64,000 nucleotides of DNA from M50B91 sp964526665 (GTDB taxonomy: Bacteria > Patescibacteriota > Gracilibacteria > UBA4473), in the NCBI GenBank assembly GCA_964526665.1, contig CAZGJL010000001.1:1-64000 (forward strand), given 5' to 3'. Both the position numbers and the translations under genes were made by a program. Below the pieces are notes generated by a model. It was not told the origin of the DNA and made no database searches. It worked only from the letters and a program-made list of their open reading frames with translations. Below, piece after piece: positions 17,246 to 25,784 of the stretch (position 1 is its first letter; each line of letters starts with the position of its first letter).

Positions 17246-18030
17246 TGAACGTGAAAAAAGACGGAACCATTCTTCTACCAACATTGATTATTTCAGGGAT
17301 GTTACTCGGACTTGCTCTTACTCTTACAAAAATTGTCTCAAGCGAACTTCAGTTTGCTGCTGACTTACTTCTGGCAGAACGAGCTTATTTTGCAGCAGAG
17401 TCAGGTATCGAACAATCCCTTCTTTCTTTGCGAGATGAACCCATTAATTGGGTGGAAACCGAAACTGTCTTACCTCATGCCTCAGCCGTAAATATCAATG
17501 TGGCTAACTCTCTGAATTCGTTTGATTTTTCTCTCGAGCCCAAAACTTCAACCAGGTGGCAACTCGGAATTGATTCTCAGGTAGATATAACTGTCGACTC
17601 TACATTGGTAAAAAATTTCAACATCACGGGAGCAAATATTATCGATAATTTACAATGGAAGTTGCAATGTGATGATGGAGGAATAAAAATGCTCCAAGCC
17701 CTTGCTAGTACAACAAGTGTAGACGGAAATAGTCTTGGAACATATGATAGTGGAATCTCTGCATTATCAGCGCAAAAAAGCATTGATCAGTTTCTCAGTC
17801 CGTTTGCTGATGATATCCGTTGCTATATTTCTCTTACGAATTTTGGAACAGAATCAATCTCTGGAACCATCTCTACGACAGGCGGTCTAATGGCCCCTTC
17901 TCAAACATACGTACAAGCTATTGGGAAAGCCGGTGGTCGAGAAAAAATTATTGAATTTGAATATCGTAAAAAGAATCTAAATCCATTCTTCGATTTTGGG
18001 CTATTGCATAAGAATCAACCTTCTAGTTGA
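17242..18030 (+). CDS. PilX-like pilus assembly protein
   Basis: 262 residues, last gene of the pilin operon. The N-terminus has a hydrophobic helix (about 9-27) after a short basic leader but no canonical G-F-x-x-x-E site. The segment ERAYFAAESGIEQSL is the hallmark of PilX-type minor pilins. The rest is an extended beta domain with two Cys (near 143 and 193). Its final 16 bases overlap the convergent rmuC gene. Confidence 0.75.
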   Translation: MMNVKKDGTILLPTLIISGMLLGLALTLTKIVSSELQFAADLLLAERAYFAAESGIEQSLLSLRDEPINWVETETVLPHASAVNINVANSLNSFDFSLEPKTSTRWQLGIDSQVDITVDSTLVKNFNITGANIIDNLQWKLQCDDGGIKMLQALASTTSVDGNSLGTYDSGISALSAQKSIDQFLSPFADDIRCYISLTNFGTESISGTISTTGGLMAPSQTYVQAIGKAGGREKIIEFEYRKKNLNPFFDFGLLHKNQPSS

Positions 18031-19064
18031 ACTTGCTCTCCTTCCAATGCTGGTTCTAACTCTGTAACTTTCTCAATCTTGGACTGTAATTTCTCGTTCT
18101 CTTTTTTTACATCTCCCAATTTTGATCCAGCATTTCCCAGATGTTTTTCTACAAGAGAAATAGCCTCATCCAGCTTGTGTGCCTGATTTTTTACCCCTGT
18201 CAGCTGTGCCAACGCCTCTTTCGCCTTAGAGGCAAACTGCTGAGACTGATAGGCTTGCAAGAGCACCTGAAGAACATACAGCATTGTGTTTGGCCCCGTG
18301 ATAATCACTTTCTTTGTCCGTGCATATTCTGATAAATCTACTGAACGAATAGCTGCTTCGTAATAGATATTCTCATTTGGAAGAAATATAATGGCAAAAT
18401 CAAGGGTTCCCTCACTCGGCTGGATGTATTTCGCTACTTCATTGATTCGAGATTTCACATTTTTTTGAAACTCCCGCTGTGCTTCATCACGCTCTTTTTC
18501 ATCATCAGCATTTACGAGAGCTTCAAACGCTGGAAGCGGAAACTTCGCGTCAATCGGAATCATTCCATTCGAAGTATGTACTACTGCGTCAACCACTCCT
18601 GTTCGACCAATTGCCACCTGACGTCCCCACATGCTTTTTGGGAAAGTCGTATTCAATAATTCTTCCAATGTTTGTTCGCCCAAAGATCCTCGTCCTTTTG
18701 GTGCACGCAAAATCTTGTCTAAGTTTTCTATTTTTGCTCCGATTTCCCCCATTTTCCCAAGCTCTTTTTGCAAATTCCCAATCACATGAGAACTTTTATC
18801 CAATCGATCGTTTAATTGTTTTGAGCTTTCAGAAAGCTTGGTATCCACTGTTTGGTTCACTCGATGAAATTGTTTTTGCAGGTCTTCTCGAGTAGAACGT
18901 AGTTCGCTTTTGAGTGATTCTGCTTCACGAAATCGAGTTTCGCGATCACGCGTCAGTTCTTCGAGAACCTGCGTTTCTGTTTTCTTTGGCCGAAGCTGAA
19001 GCACTATCAATGTAATAGTCGTCACCAAAATAAGTCCTCCGAGTCCATACATAATCATATCCAT
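18015..19064 (-). CDS. rmuC: RmuC-family protein (DNA recombination)
   Basis: 349 residues from the ATG at 19064; a GTG lies one codon upstream. N-terminal membrane helix (about 5-23), a long coiled coil (to about residue 110), then the RmuC nuclease-like domain with GSLGEQTLEELL, VDAVV and IPIDAKFPL, matching the family's restriction-endonuclease-type core (Asp and Glu-x-Lys-like positions). RmuC limits recombination at inverted repeats in E. coli, which is of some interest given how rich this genome is in palindromes. Overlaps the convergent PilX-like gene by 16 bases. Confidence 0.88.
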   Translation of the reverse strand: MDMIMYGLGGLILVTTITLIVLQLRPKKTETQVLEELTRDRETRFREAESLKSELRSTREDLQKQFHRVNQTVDTKLSESSKQLNDRLDKSSHVIGNLQKELGKMGEIGAKIENLDKILRAPKGRGSLGEQTLEELLNTTFPKSMWGRQVAIGRTGVVDAVVHTSNGMIPIDAKFPLPAFEALVNADDEKERDEAQREFQKNVKSRINEVAKYIQPSEGTLDFAIIFLPNENIYYEAAIRSVDLSEYARTKKVIITGPNTMLYVLQVLLQAYQSQQFASKAKEALAQLTGVKNQAHKLDEAISLVEKHLGNAGSKLGDVKKENEKLQSKIEKVTELEPALEGEQVQLEG

Positions 19065-19117
19065 CACGAGTAGTGTAATTCAAAAAAAAGAGTTCGCAAA
19101 TTGTTTAAGCTCTTACA

Positions 19118-19146
19118 TAAAAATACCCCGCAATGCGGGGTATTTT
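19118..19146 (-). terminator. Intrinsic terminator after the Met/His/Cys-rich gene
   Basis: AAATACCCCGC and GCGGGGTATTT pair around an AT loop; on the minus strand a T-rich tract follows. It lies 24 bases after the stop of the gene at 19170-19565. Confidence 0.85.
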
Positions 19147-19169
19147 ATTATTAAAATTTTTTGAAAAAC

Positions 19170-19565
19170 CTACTTCTTACAAGATTTAGATTCTCCACAA
19201 CATCTCCCTGCAAGCGTCCATCCTTTTCGAACCACAAACGCTCCAAGAAAGAGGAATACTAACATTCCTACTCCACAAAAAAGTTTCATAAGCATCATTG
19301 ATCCTCCACCATGATGTCCTTTCATCATTTTTTTCATAGGACAACCTGCGTGATCTCCACTGCATCCTTTTCCTTCTTTGGCAAAAGCACATCCTTCATG
19401 ATCCCCTGCCATTTTGTGCATGGAATCCATGTCCATATCCATATCCATTGCCATTACTGGCTCAACAGAAATATCTTGAATTTCTAGTTCTGCATTTTGT
19501 GCCTGAACAATTCCTGAAACAAGAAGTCCAAATAAGAATAACGAAAACACTTTTGAAATTTTCAT
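19170..19565 (-). CDS. Small exported Met/His/Cys-rich membrane protein
   Basis: 131 residues. Signal peptide to about residue 22 (IVQA). Next is an acidic segment with four Met-Asp pairs in a row, then Cys, His and Met clusters (HKMAGDHEGCAF, GCSGDHAGCPMKKMM, GHHGGGSMM). A membrane helix follows (about 90-113), then a C-terminal cytoplasmic CC and SCKK. The ligand set suggests binding of copper or another soft metal on the outer face. It does not match a named copper chaperone. Single-gene unit with its own terminator and an AACCCTA motif upstream; divergent from purH. Function inferred from composition only. Confidence 0.7.
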   Translation of the reverse strand: MKISKVFSLFLFGLLVSGIVQAQNAELEIQDISVEPVMAMDMDMDMDSMHKMAGDHEGCAFAKEGKGCSGDHAGCPMKKMMKGHHGGGSMMLMKLFCGVGMLVFLFLGAFVVRKGWTLAGRCCGESKSCKK

Positions 19566-19569
19566 AAAA

Positions 19570-19577
19570 TTAGGGTT
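19570..19577 (-). promoter_or_regulatory. AACCCTA start-proximal motif, copy 2
   Basis: AACCCTAA stands 4 bases before the ATG at 19565 on its coding strand. A mirror copy AACCCTAA on the plus strand (19600-19607) faces purH, forming an inverted repeat in the divergent promoter region. Confidence 0.4.
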
Positions 19578-19706
19578 ACAAAATTAAAAAAATCAAAAAA
19601 ACCCTAACAGAATAATCTTTCTTACCAAATTCTTTTTCCTTTGCCCGAATTCTACTGGAAAAATCCTGAAAAAAAAGTACACTCGCGACGAATTTTCAAA
19701 TGCATT

Positions 19707-21215
19707 ATGAAAAACGTACTTATCTCAGTTTCGGACAAGACGGGGATTGTTGAGTTTGCTCAACAGTTAGAAAAACTCGATTTTCGCATCCTTTCTACAG
19801 GAGGGACATACCGTGCACTTGAAGAAGCAGGAATAAAAAATCTCATTGAAGTTGCTGATTTTACTGGATTTCCAGAAGGGCTGGAAGGACGAATAAAAAC
19901 CCTTACTCCTCAAGTATTTGGAGGAATTTTAAATTTAAGAAATAACGCAGAACATCAAAATTTCTGCAAAGAAAACCGTATTGATAATATTGATCTTGTC
20001 ATTGTGAACTTATACCCATTTAAAAATGCGTACATGGATCCGACAAAAACATTTGAAGAGAAAGTAGAACAAATTGATATCGGAGGACCTTCTATGATTC
20101 GCGCAGCAGCTAAGAATTATGAATTCTGTGCTCCCGTAGTTGATCCAACCGATTACGAACACATTATTGAAGAACTAAAAACTTCCGATGGAATTTCTAT
20201 AAAAACACGAAAAGAGCTCGCAACAAAAGTATTCGAGATGACCGCACACTATGACCTCTTGATTGCCAAATTTTGGGCGGAAGGGTCTAAAAAAACCCCT
20301 ATCGGAGGACTCCGTTATGGAGAAAATCCACACCAACCAGCAGTACTTCTTCGCGATCCGTTTTCAAGTGGCGTGAATCTTGTAGATGCAGAATTGCTCA
20401 ATGGGAAACCGATGTCATACAACAATTACCAAGATGCCGCAGGAGCTCTTGAGTTAGCTATTTCCTTTGAAAAACCATTTGTTTGTATTATCAAACACGC
20501 AACGCCTTGTTGTGCAGCCATTGGTGATACCTTAGAAAACGCATGGGATAATAGTTGGGAAAATGGAGACCAAACCTCTGCTTTCGGTGGAATTATTGCA
20601 TTAAATAAAAAGGTAACGAAAGAGGTGGCAGAAAAAATAGTTTCATTCTTCAATGAGGTAGTACTTGCTCCTGAGTTTGATGATGATGCATTGAAGGTAT
20701 TACAAACAAAGAAAAATCTTCGGGTATTACGTGTTCCCCATTTCCATGAAAAAGCAGAAGACCTTGCACTTCGTCGCGTTCGAGGAGGAACATTGGTACA
20801 AGATCTCGACACCTTCTCTATTGATGAAAATAATGTTGAATTTGTTGGAGCGCATCAGCCAACACCAGCGCAATTAAGCGATATGCTTACTGCGTGGGAG
20901 ATTGTAAAAATTGTAAAATCAAATGCTATTGTCGTTGTAAAAAACGGAGCCATGATCGGAAAAGGAGGAGGACAAACTTCTCGTGTAGAAGCAATGAAAA
21001 TTGCTATTGAAAACGCAGGAGACAAGGCCACTGGCGCGGTTATTGCGAGTGACGCATTTTTTCCGTTCGCTGATGGAATTGAAATTGCCGGGGCGGCAAA
21101 AATTAGTGGAATTATTCAACCCGGAGGATCTATTCGCGATGCAGAAGTTTTTGCAAAAGCAGATGATCTCAAAATATCAATGGTACTTACGGGAACACGT
21201 GCATTTTTACACTAA
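19707..21215 (+). CDS. purH: PurH, bifunctional AICAR transformylase/IMP cyclohydrolase
   Basis: 502 residues from the ATG at 19707 (MKNVLISVSDKTG), the normal length. The N-terminal MGS-like IMP cyclohydrolase domain has SDKTG and STGGT. The C-terminal transformylase domain has the catalytic KHATPC segment (Lys-His, family form KHxNPCG), TSAFGG and the NAIVV/GGGQTSRVE region. It catalyses the last two steps of purine synthesis in the cytoplasm. The frame is open to 19641, but homology begins at 19707. No other pur genes are nearby, so it is a stand-alone gene here. Confidence 0.95.
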   Translation: MKNVLISVSDKTGIVEFAQQLEKLDFRILSTGGTYRALEEAGIKNLIEVADFTGFPEGLEGRIKTLTPQVFGGILNLRNNAEHQNFCKENRIDNIDLVIVNLYPFKNAYMDPTKTFEEKVEQIDIGGPSMIRAAAKNYEFCAPVVDPTDYEHIIEELKTSDGISIKTRKELATKVFEMTAHYDLLIAKFWAEGSKKTPIGGLRYGENPHQPAVLLRDPFSSGVNLVDAELLNGKPMSYNNYQDAAGALELAISFEKPFVCIIKHATPCCAAIGDTLENAWDNSWENGDQTSAFGGIIALNKKVTKEVAEKIVSFFNEVVLAPEFDDDALKVLQTKKNLRVLRVPHFHEKAEDLALRRVRGGTLVQDLDTFSIDENNVEFVGAHQPTPAQLSDMLTAWEIVKIVKSNAIVVVKNGAMIGKGGGQTSRVEAMKIAIENAGDKATGAVIASDAFFPFADGIEIAGAAKISGIIQPGGSIRDAEVFAKADDLKISMVLTGTRAFLH

Positions 21216-21232
21216 AGAGGTTTAACCACTCT

Positions 21233-24200
21233 TTACGCTTTCTGAATCAATAACCGAATTTTCACATCATCAATATTAATTTCTTCCTCAGAAAGTGACT
21301 TTTTTCCAATAGAGTTTGCCAAAACCTCACTGGAAATCTTGTTCTCAAACTGAGTAAGTGCCGTTTGTACAATTTCGTCTTCAGTGTCCCAGTTAACCGT
21401 TATTCTGTCTGATATTTCAAATCCAGAAGATTTTCTCAATTCCTGAATCGCTCGAATAATTTCACGTGCCATTCCTTCTGTTGCTAGTTCTGAAGTGATT
21501 TCTGTGTCGAGGAGAACAACAGCCGTTGCCGAAGCTTCTGCCTCAACTCCGTCTGCCGTCAAATATCCTGTCTCATATTCACCAAGAGAAAGTCGTTCTC
21601 CTGCAATTTCAATTATTCCATCCTTCAGCGCAGTAAATTCTCCGGCTTTCCCTTTTTGAATCAATTCCTGCACTTTTTTCCCAAATTTTTTCCCCACTAC
21701 TCGTGCATTTACCTTCACGATTTTAGTCGCTATTTTTGCTAATGATTCTTTTGATAAAATTTCCACAGATTTTACATTCGCCTCTGCAGCAATTACCTCT
21801 AGATCTAAATTTTTGGGATTTGAAACTGCTACCTGTAATCGTGCCAATGGCTGTCGTAATTTTATTTTTGCTCGTGCCCGAATACTGGCAGAAAGACTTA
21901 CTATGTCACGCACTTGTGCCATCTTTTCGTTCAGTGGCTCATCAATTAATTTTGAAAATGCTTGTGGAATTAAATCGAGATGTACTGATTCTCCTCCGCG
22001 CAAATTTTGATACAGCTCCTCTGCAAAAAATGGACAGATTGGTGCAAGAATTTTTGAAATCGTCTGCAAAACATGATGGAGCGTCTCATATCCATTTGCC
22101 TTATCTTCATTTAATCCTGATGCCCAAAACCGTTGTCGATTTCTACGCAAATACCAATTGTTAAGTTGGTCAATAAATACCGGAATTGGACGCAGGGCTC
22201 CTTCCAAGTCATACGCTTCCATTTTCTTGCCATACTCTTGCAATAACGTCTGAAGCGCAGACAGAATCCATCTATCTAACTCATTATCTGTTTCTGGTTC
22301 TGGAAAAAGAGATCGTATTTTCCCTGTTTGTGGTACTGGCAAACGAAGCATTTCTTCATGTGTTGTCCATCGTGCCTCAATGGCATCTAGTGCCGTAAGA
22401 ACTCCTCCATGGCTACACACAATAATATGCTTCCCTCTATGTTTTTGCCTCATTTCGGTCAAAAATTCCCGCAATCGTTTTTGTACTTCTTTTGGTTGTT
22501 CTGTTGTGGACTCTGCCATTCGTGCTCGACGCGGAAGAAACTCCTTTCCCTCGAGCACACCAAATGTTAATTCTCCTACGCGATCATCAACAATAATCTC
22601 TCCATTAAATCTACATTCTTTCTTCAGAATATCGACTGTTTCTCGTGTTCGAACAAATGGAGAGGTAATAAGTACGTCTATATTTTTAATATTTTTACAG
22701 GCTCCCAGTACCTGCGCTTTTCCTTTCTCTGTAAGGTGATGTGCGTTCTCCGTGTTTCCTGAATAAATACCTGCTACGTTATGATCACCTTCCCCATGAC
22801 GAACAAAAGTAAATTCTGTTGGATTCCATTCATCAATGTTCGAATAGGTAGCAAAGAACTGATACGCACTTCTGAGTGGCAACATTATTGATTTCAAAAC
22901 TTCGGCCACGCCGTTTTCTGCGAAACGGAAGTTTTCTCCTCGTACTGCCGGAGAAGACAACAGATAATATCGCATTGCATCCGCACCATATTTATCAAAA
23001 ACAAGATGTGGATCGGGATAGTTTTTCTTTGATTTCGACATTTTCTGACCATCTTCAGCCAAAATAATTCCGTTGGTAATTACATTTTCAAAGATATTTT
23101 TCTCAAATAATGCGCATCCCAAAACGTGCAACGTATAAAACCATCCACGTGTTTGATCGAGTCCTTCGGCGATGAAGTCTGCCGACTGAAACTCATTCTT
23201 TTTTGTATCAAAATCTGCCACAGATTGTCCTTCTTTTAATAAGGAAAATGGATAATGTGTACTCGCATACGGCATTGCCCCTGATTCAAACCAACAATCC
23301 AAAACTTCTTCAATCCGTTTCATTTGAGGTTTTACCGTGGTCTTAAAAGAAAAGAGATTTGGAAGCTCTTTTTCTCGTAAAGCATCTTCATTAAAAAATT
23401 TATGAGCCGCTTTGAGTGTTATGTTGTGGGTGATAATCAATATTCGTTTTCCCGCATACTTTTGTAAAGACTCTTTCAGGAATTCTTCAACTTGTGGATA
23501 AAATTCTTCAAAAGATTCTCCACCAGGGGCTTTTCCAAATCGTACATCATTTTTAACTTTGAATTGTGGATATTTTTTTCGAGTTTCTTCCATCGTAAGT
23601 CCTTCAAGGTCTCCATAATCTTTTTCACAGAGACGAGAATCTTGGATATGGGGGACGTTCGGAACGAGAATCTTCGCCGTTTCGATGGCACGATTTCTAT
23701 CTGAGGTTAGAACAACATCAAATTGATCACCTAGGGAGGACTTTGCCTCTTTTGCCTGCTGAATACCTTTTTCAGAAAGGCTTCTATTTTGTGTTCCTTG
23801 CCAACGATCTTCCTCATTCCAATCTGTTTCTCCATGACGCATAACCGTAATTTCTGTTTTTTGACTTTCACATTTCTCACATTTCCACGTCAAATCATCG
23901 ACAAAGTGTTTGTGTAAATCATCGACTTTGTTCCCGGAAAGATTCTCCAATTCCTCACGAGAAGAAACCACATGAACTTCTCCACATCCTTCACATCTCC
24001 AGGCTGGAATGGGTGTTCCCCAATACCGATTTCGTGATATAGCCCAGTCGGGAGCGCACTCTAGCATTTTCCCAAATCGACCGTCTTTCAAGTGTTCTGG
24101 CAACCAATTGATATCCTGATTTTTCTCAATCATGACTTCTTTAATCTTCTGTATATTAACAAACCATGTATTGATTCCCCGATACATTAATGCACAATCT

Positions 24201-25504
24201 GTCCTCCAACAATGTGGATATGAGTGACGCATCTGCTCTCGTTTGAAAAGTTTTTCTCCCAAATTTTCCAAAACCCATTTGTTTGCATTATCTTCTACAG
24301 ATCCTTCCACTTCTTTGTCATCACGGAAATATTTTCCCGCGAGCTCAGGAATTTGATCATCAAAATATCCCATTTCGTTAATCGGCTGAGGTGCAAATGG
24401 CTTAATTCCGTGTTCGAAACAAACCTTCGCATCATCTTCCCCAAAATTTGGTGCCTGATGTACGATTCCTGTCCCATCTTCTGCAGATACGTAATCGGCA
24501 GACAAGACCTGAAACGCTCCTTCGTGGTCTTTGAACCACGGGAAGAGGGGTTTATATTTCGTTCCAACAAGGTCCTTACCAATAAACTTTTCTGTTATAT
24601 ATGGAGCAGTTCTAGTTGATGGAGTTTCATTCTCAGTTAATTTCTTCGCGTCATTAGAATACTGCTTACGAAATAATTCTTCTGCCATAATGAAAAACTC
24701 ATTTTCTTTTTCGGGATTTTCAAATTTCACATATTTAATATCTGGATGCACTGCTAACGCTAAATTGGATGGCAGTGTCCATGGCGTAGTTGTCCAGGCG
24801 AGGAAGTAAGAGACCGGTCTTGTCGAATCCTGTCCTTTTTTAAGACCGGTCTCGTCCAAGACTTCAAATTTCACCGTCACTGCCGGATCATCGATATCTT
24901 TATAGTTTAGATTCGCTTCGAAATTCGAAAGGGGGGAACCCAGTTTGGGTGAATATGCCACAACTTTTTCTCCTTCATAAATCAATCCTTTTTTCCAGAG
25001 TTGACCAAACACCCACCAAACAGATTCCATAAAATCCGGATCCATCGTTTTGTAATCATCAGAGAAATCCACAAATCGTCCCATTCTGTGAACTGTTTTT
25101 TCCCAATCATCTGTACAACGCAACACTACTGAACGACAGAGTTCATTGAATTTTGCCACTCCCATTTTTTCAATCCCAGGTTTCCCTCCAATTTTATGTT
25201 CTTTTTCTACCTGAAATTCCACGGGCACTCCATGACAATCCCATCCCCATTTTCGATTCACACGAAACCCCTGCATCGTTTTGTATCGTGGAATCGCATC
25301 TTTTATCGTTCCCGCCAAGATATGCCCATAATGAGGCAGTCCTGTTGCAAACGGCGGACCATCGAAGAAACGAAATTCGTTTTCTGCAGAACGAGACTCA
25401 ATAGTTCGTTCAAAAATACGGTTCTCCTGCCAAAATTTCAGGATATTTTCTTCGCCTGAAGCGATGGATTTTTTTGACTCTGGGAGCGGGAATTTATAAG
25501 TCAT
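21233..25504 (-). CDS. ileS: Isoleucyl-tRNA synthetase with two inserted histidine-phosphatase domains
   Basis: 1423 residues from the ATG at 25504; a usual IleRS of this type has about 1050. Class I core: HYGH at 58-61 and KMSKS at about 821-825. The DCWFESGAMPYA segment marks the eukaryote/archaea-like IleRS type. Two extra blocks of about 170-180 residues are histidine phosphatases. The first (about 546-724) lies between the CEKC zinc segment and the DCWFESG strand, with MRHGETDW, LTSDRNRAIETA and ITHN. The second (about 896-1068) lies between the catalytic core and the anticodon-binding domain, with VRHGEGDHN, ITSPFVRTRET and CSHGG. Both keep RHG, the second Arg and the second His, so both may be active. 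The two blocks differ in sequence. A further short in-frame insert (around 24809-24854) is a palindromic repeat. Transcription is controlled by a T-box leader. Confidence 0.95.
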   Translation of the reverse strand: MTYKFPLPESKKSIASGEENILKFWQENRIFERTIESRSAENEFRFFDGPPFATGLPHYGHILAGTIKDAIPRYKTMQGFRVNRKWGWDCHGVPVEFQVEKEHKIGGKPGIEKMGVAKFNELCRSVVLRCTDDWEKTVHRMGRFVDFSDDYKTMDPDFMESVWWVFGQLWKKGLIYEGEKVVAYSPKLGSPLSNFEANLNYKDIDDPAVTVKFEVLDETGLKKGQDSTRPVSYFLAWTTTPWTLPSNLALAVHPDIKYVKFENPEKENEFFIMAEELFRKQYSNDAKKLTENETPSTRTAPYITEKFIGKDLVGTKYKPLFPWFKDHEGAFQVLSADYVSAEDGTGIVHQAPNFGEDDAKVCFEHGIKPFAPQPINEMGYFDDQIPELAGKYFRDDKEVEGSVEDNANKWVLENLGEKLFKREQMRHSYPHCWRTDCALMYRGINTWFVNIQKIKEVMIEKNQDINWLPEHLKDGRFGKMLECAPDWAISRNRYWGTPIPAWRCEGCGEVHVVSSREELENLSGNKVDDLHKHFVDDLTWKCEKCESQKTEITVMRHGETDWNEEDRWQGTQNRSLSEKGIQQAKEAKSSLGDQFDVVLTSDRNRAIETAKILVPNVPHIQDSRLCEKDYGDLEGLTMEETRKKYPQFKVKNDVRFGKAPGGESFEEFYPQVEEFLKESLQKYAGKRILIITHNITLKAAHKFFNEDALREKELPNLFSFKTTVKPQMKRIEEVLDCWFESGAMPYASTHYPFSLLKEGQSVADFDTKKNEFQSADFIAEGLDQTRGWFYTLHVLGCALFEKNIFENVITNGIILAEDGQKMSKSKKNYPDPHLVFDKYGADAMRYYLLSSPAVRGENFRFAENGVAEVLKSIMLPLRSAYQFFATYSNIDEWNPTEFTFVRHGEGDHNVAGIYSGNTENAHHLTEKGKAQVLGACKNIKNIDVLITSPFVRTRETVDILKKECRFNGEIIVDDRVGELTFGVLEGKEFLPRRARMAESTTEQPKEVQKRLREFLTEMRQKHRGKHIIVCSHGGVLTALDAIEARWTTHEEMLRLPVPQTGKIRSLFPEPETDNELDRWILSALQTLLQEYGKKMEAYDLEGALRPIPVFIDQLNNWYLRRNRQRFWASGLNEDKANGYETLHHVLQTISKILAPICPFFAEELYQNLRGGESVHLDLIPQAFSKLIDEPLNEKMAQVRDIVSLSASIRARAKIKLRQPLARLQVAVSNPKNLDLEVIAAEANVKSVEILSKESLAKIATKIVKVNARVVGKKFGKKVQELIQKGKAGEFTALKDGIIEIAGERLSLGEYETGYLTADGVEAEASATAVVLLDTEITSELATEGMAREIIRAIQELRKSSGFEISDRITVNWDTEDEIVQTALTQFENKISSEVLANSIGKKSLSEEEINIDDVKIRLLIQKA
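24809..24854. repeat. Two-arm palindromic element, copy 2 (in frame inside ileS)
   Basis: AGAGACCGGTCTT and AAGACCGGTCTCG as inverted arms 32 bases apart, inside the IleRS editing/core region. It encodes the loop GLKKGQDSTRPV between a conserved strand (VTVKFEV) and the WTTTPWTLP motif. Other IleRS proteins are shorter at this place as far as I recall. Confidence 0.75.
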
Positions 25505-25735
25505 ATCAGAAAAAAATACGTGAAGAAATATCTTCCACGAGAGCCTCATCCTGTGAAGCGGTACCATCTCGGGTTTTCTCCCGCAAACGGGGAGACTTAA
25601 TTGTGTTGATAACGGTCAACTCCGACGTGTTCTAGTGGTCAAAAGACGTTCTTCACGCTCCTCCTGCAAAATGCAACTTGCGGTTGATAGCCGCTCAAAA
25701 GGATTTTCGATATCAAAAGATCTGCCTGGACTGTA
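25505..25735 (-). promoter_or_regulatory. T-box leader controlling ileS
   Basis: The minus-strand leader has the T-box core. CGAGA is followed by the bulge UGGUACC (25560-25566, the UGGN that reads the tRNA acceptor end, here UGGU), then GCUUC, a loop, GAGGC and UCUCG, so both antiterminator helices pair fully. Immediately upstream is a stem III-like hairpin (25577-25595, TCTCCC.G/CGGGAGA). Further upstream are helical segments, including CCUUUUG/CAGGAGG enclosing a GCGG/CCGC hairpin whose loop CUAUCAA contains AUC, an Ile codon. A terminator sits next to the ATG. I could not assign the specifier loop with confidence. Uncharged tRNA-Ile should favour the antiterminator and raise ileS expression. 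Confidence 0.82.
25510..25539 (-). terminator. Attenuator terminator of the ileS T-box
   Basis: CGTG-AAGA/TCTT-CACG hairpin (one bulged G) followed by TATTTTTTT, ending 5 bases before the ileS ATG. Its 5' side abuts the 3' strand of the antiterminator (UCUCG), as expected for mutually exclusive folding. Confidence 0.75.
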
Positions 25736-25758
25736 CTAATCATGCAGTATTTTGGCAA
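25730..25758 (-). promoter_or_regulatory. Promoter of ileS
   Basis: TTGCCA, 17-base spacer, TACAGT on the minus strand, placing the start of the transcript about 215 bases before the ileS start codon, just ahead of the T-box structure. Confidence 0.65.
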
Positions 25759-25784
25759 CTTTTTTTAAACGAAAGCAGATCGAT

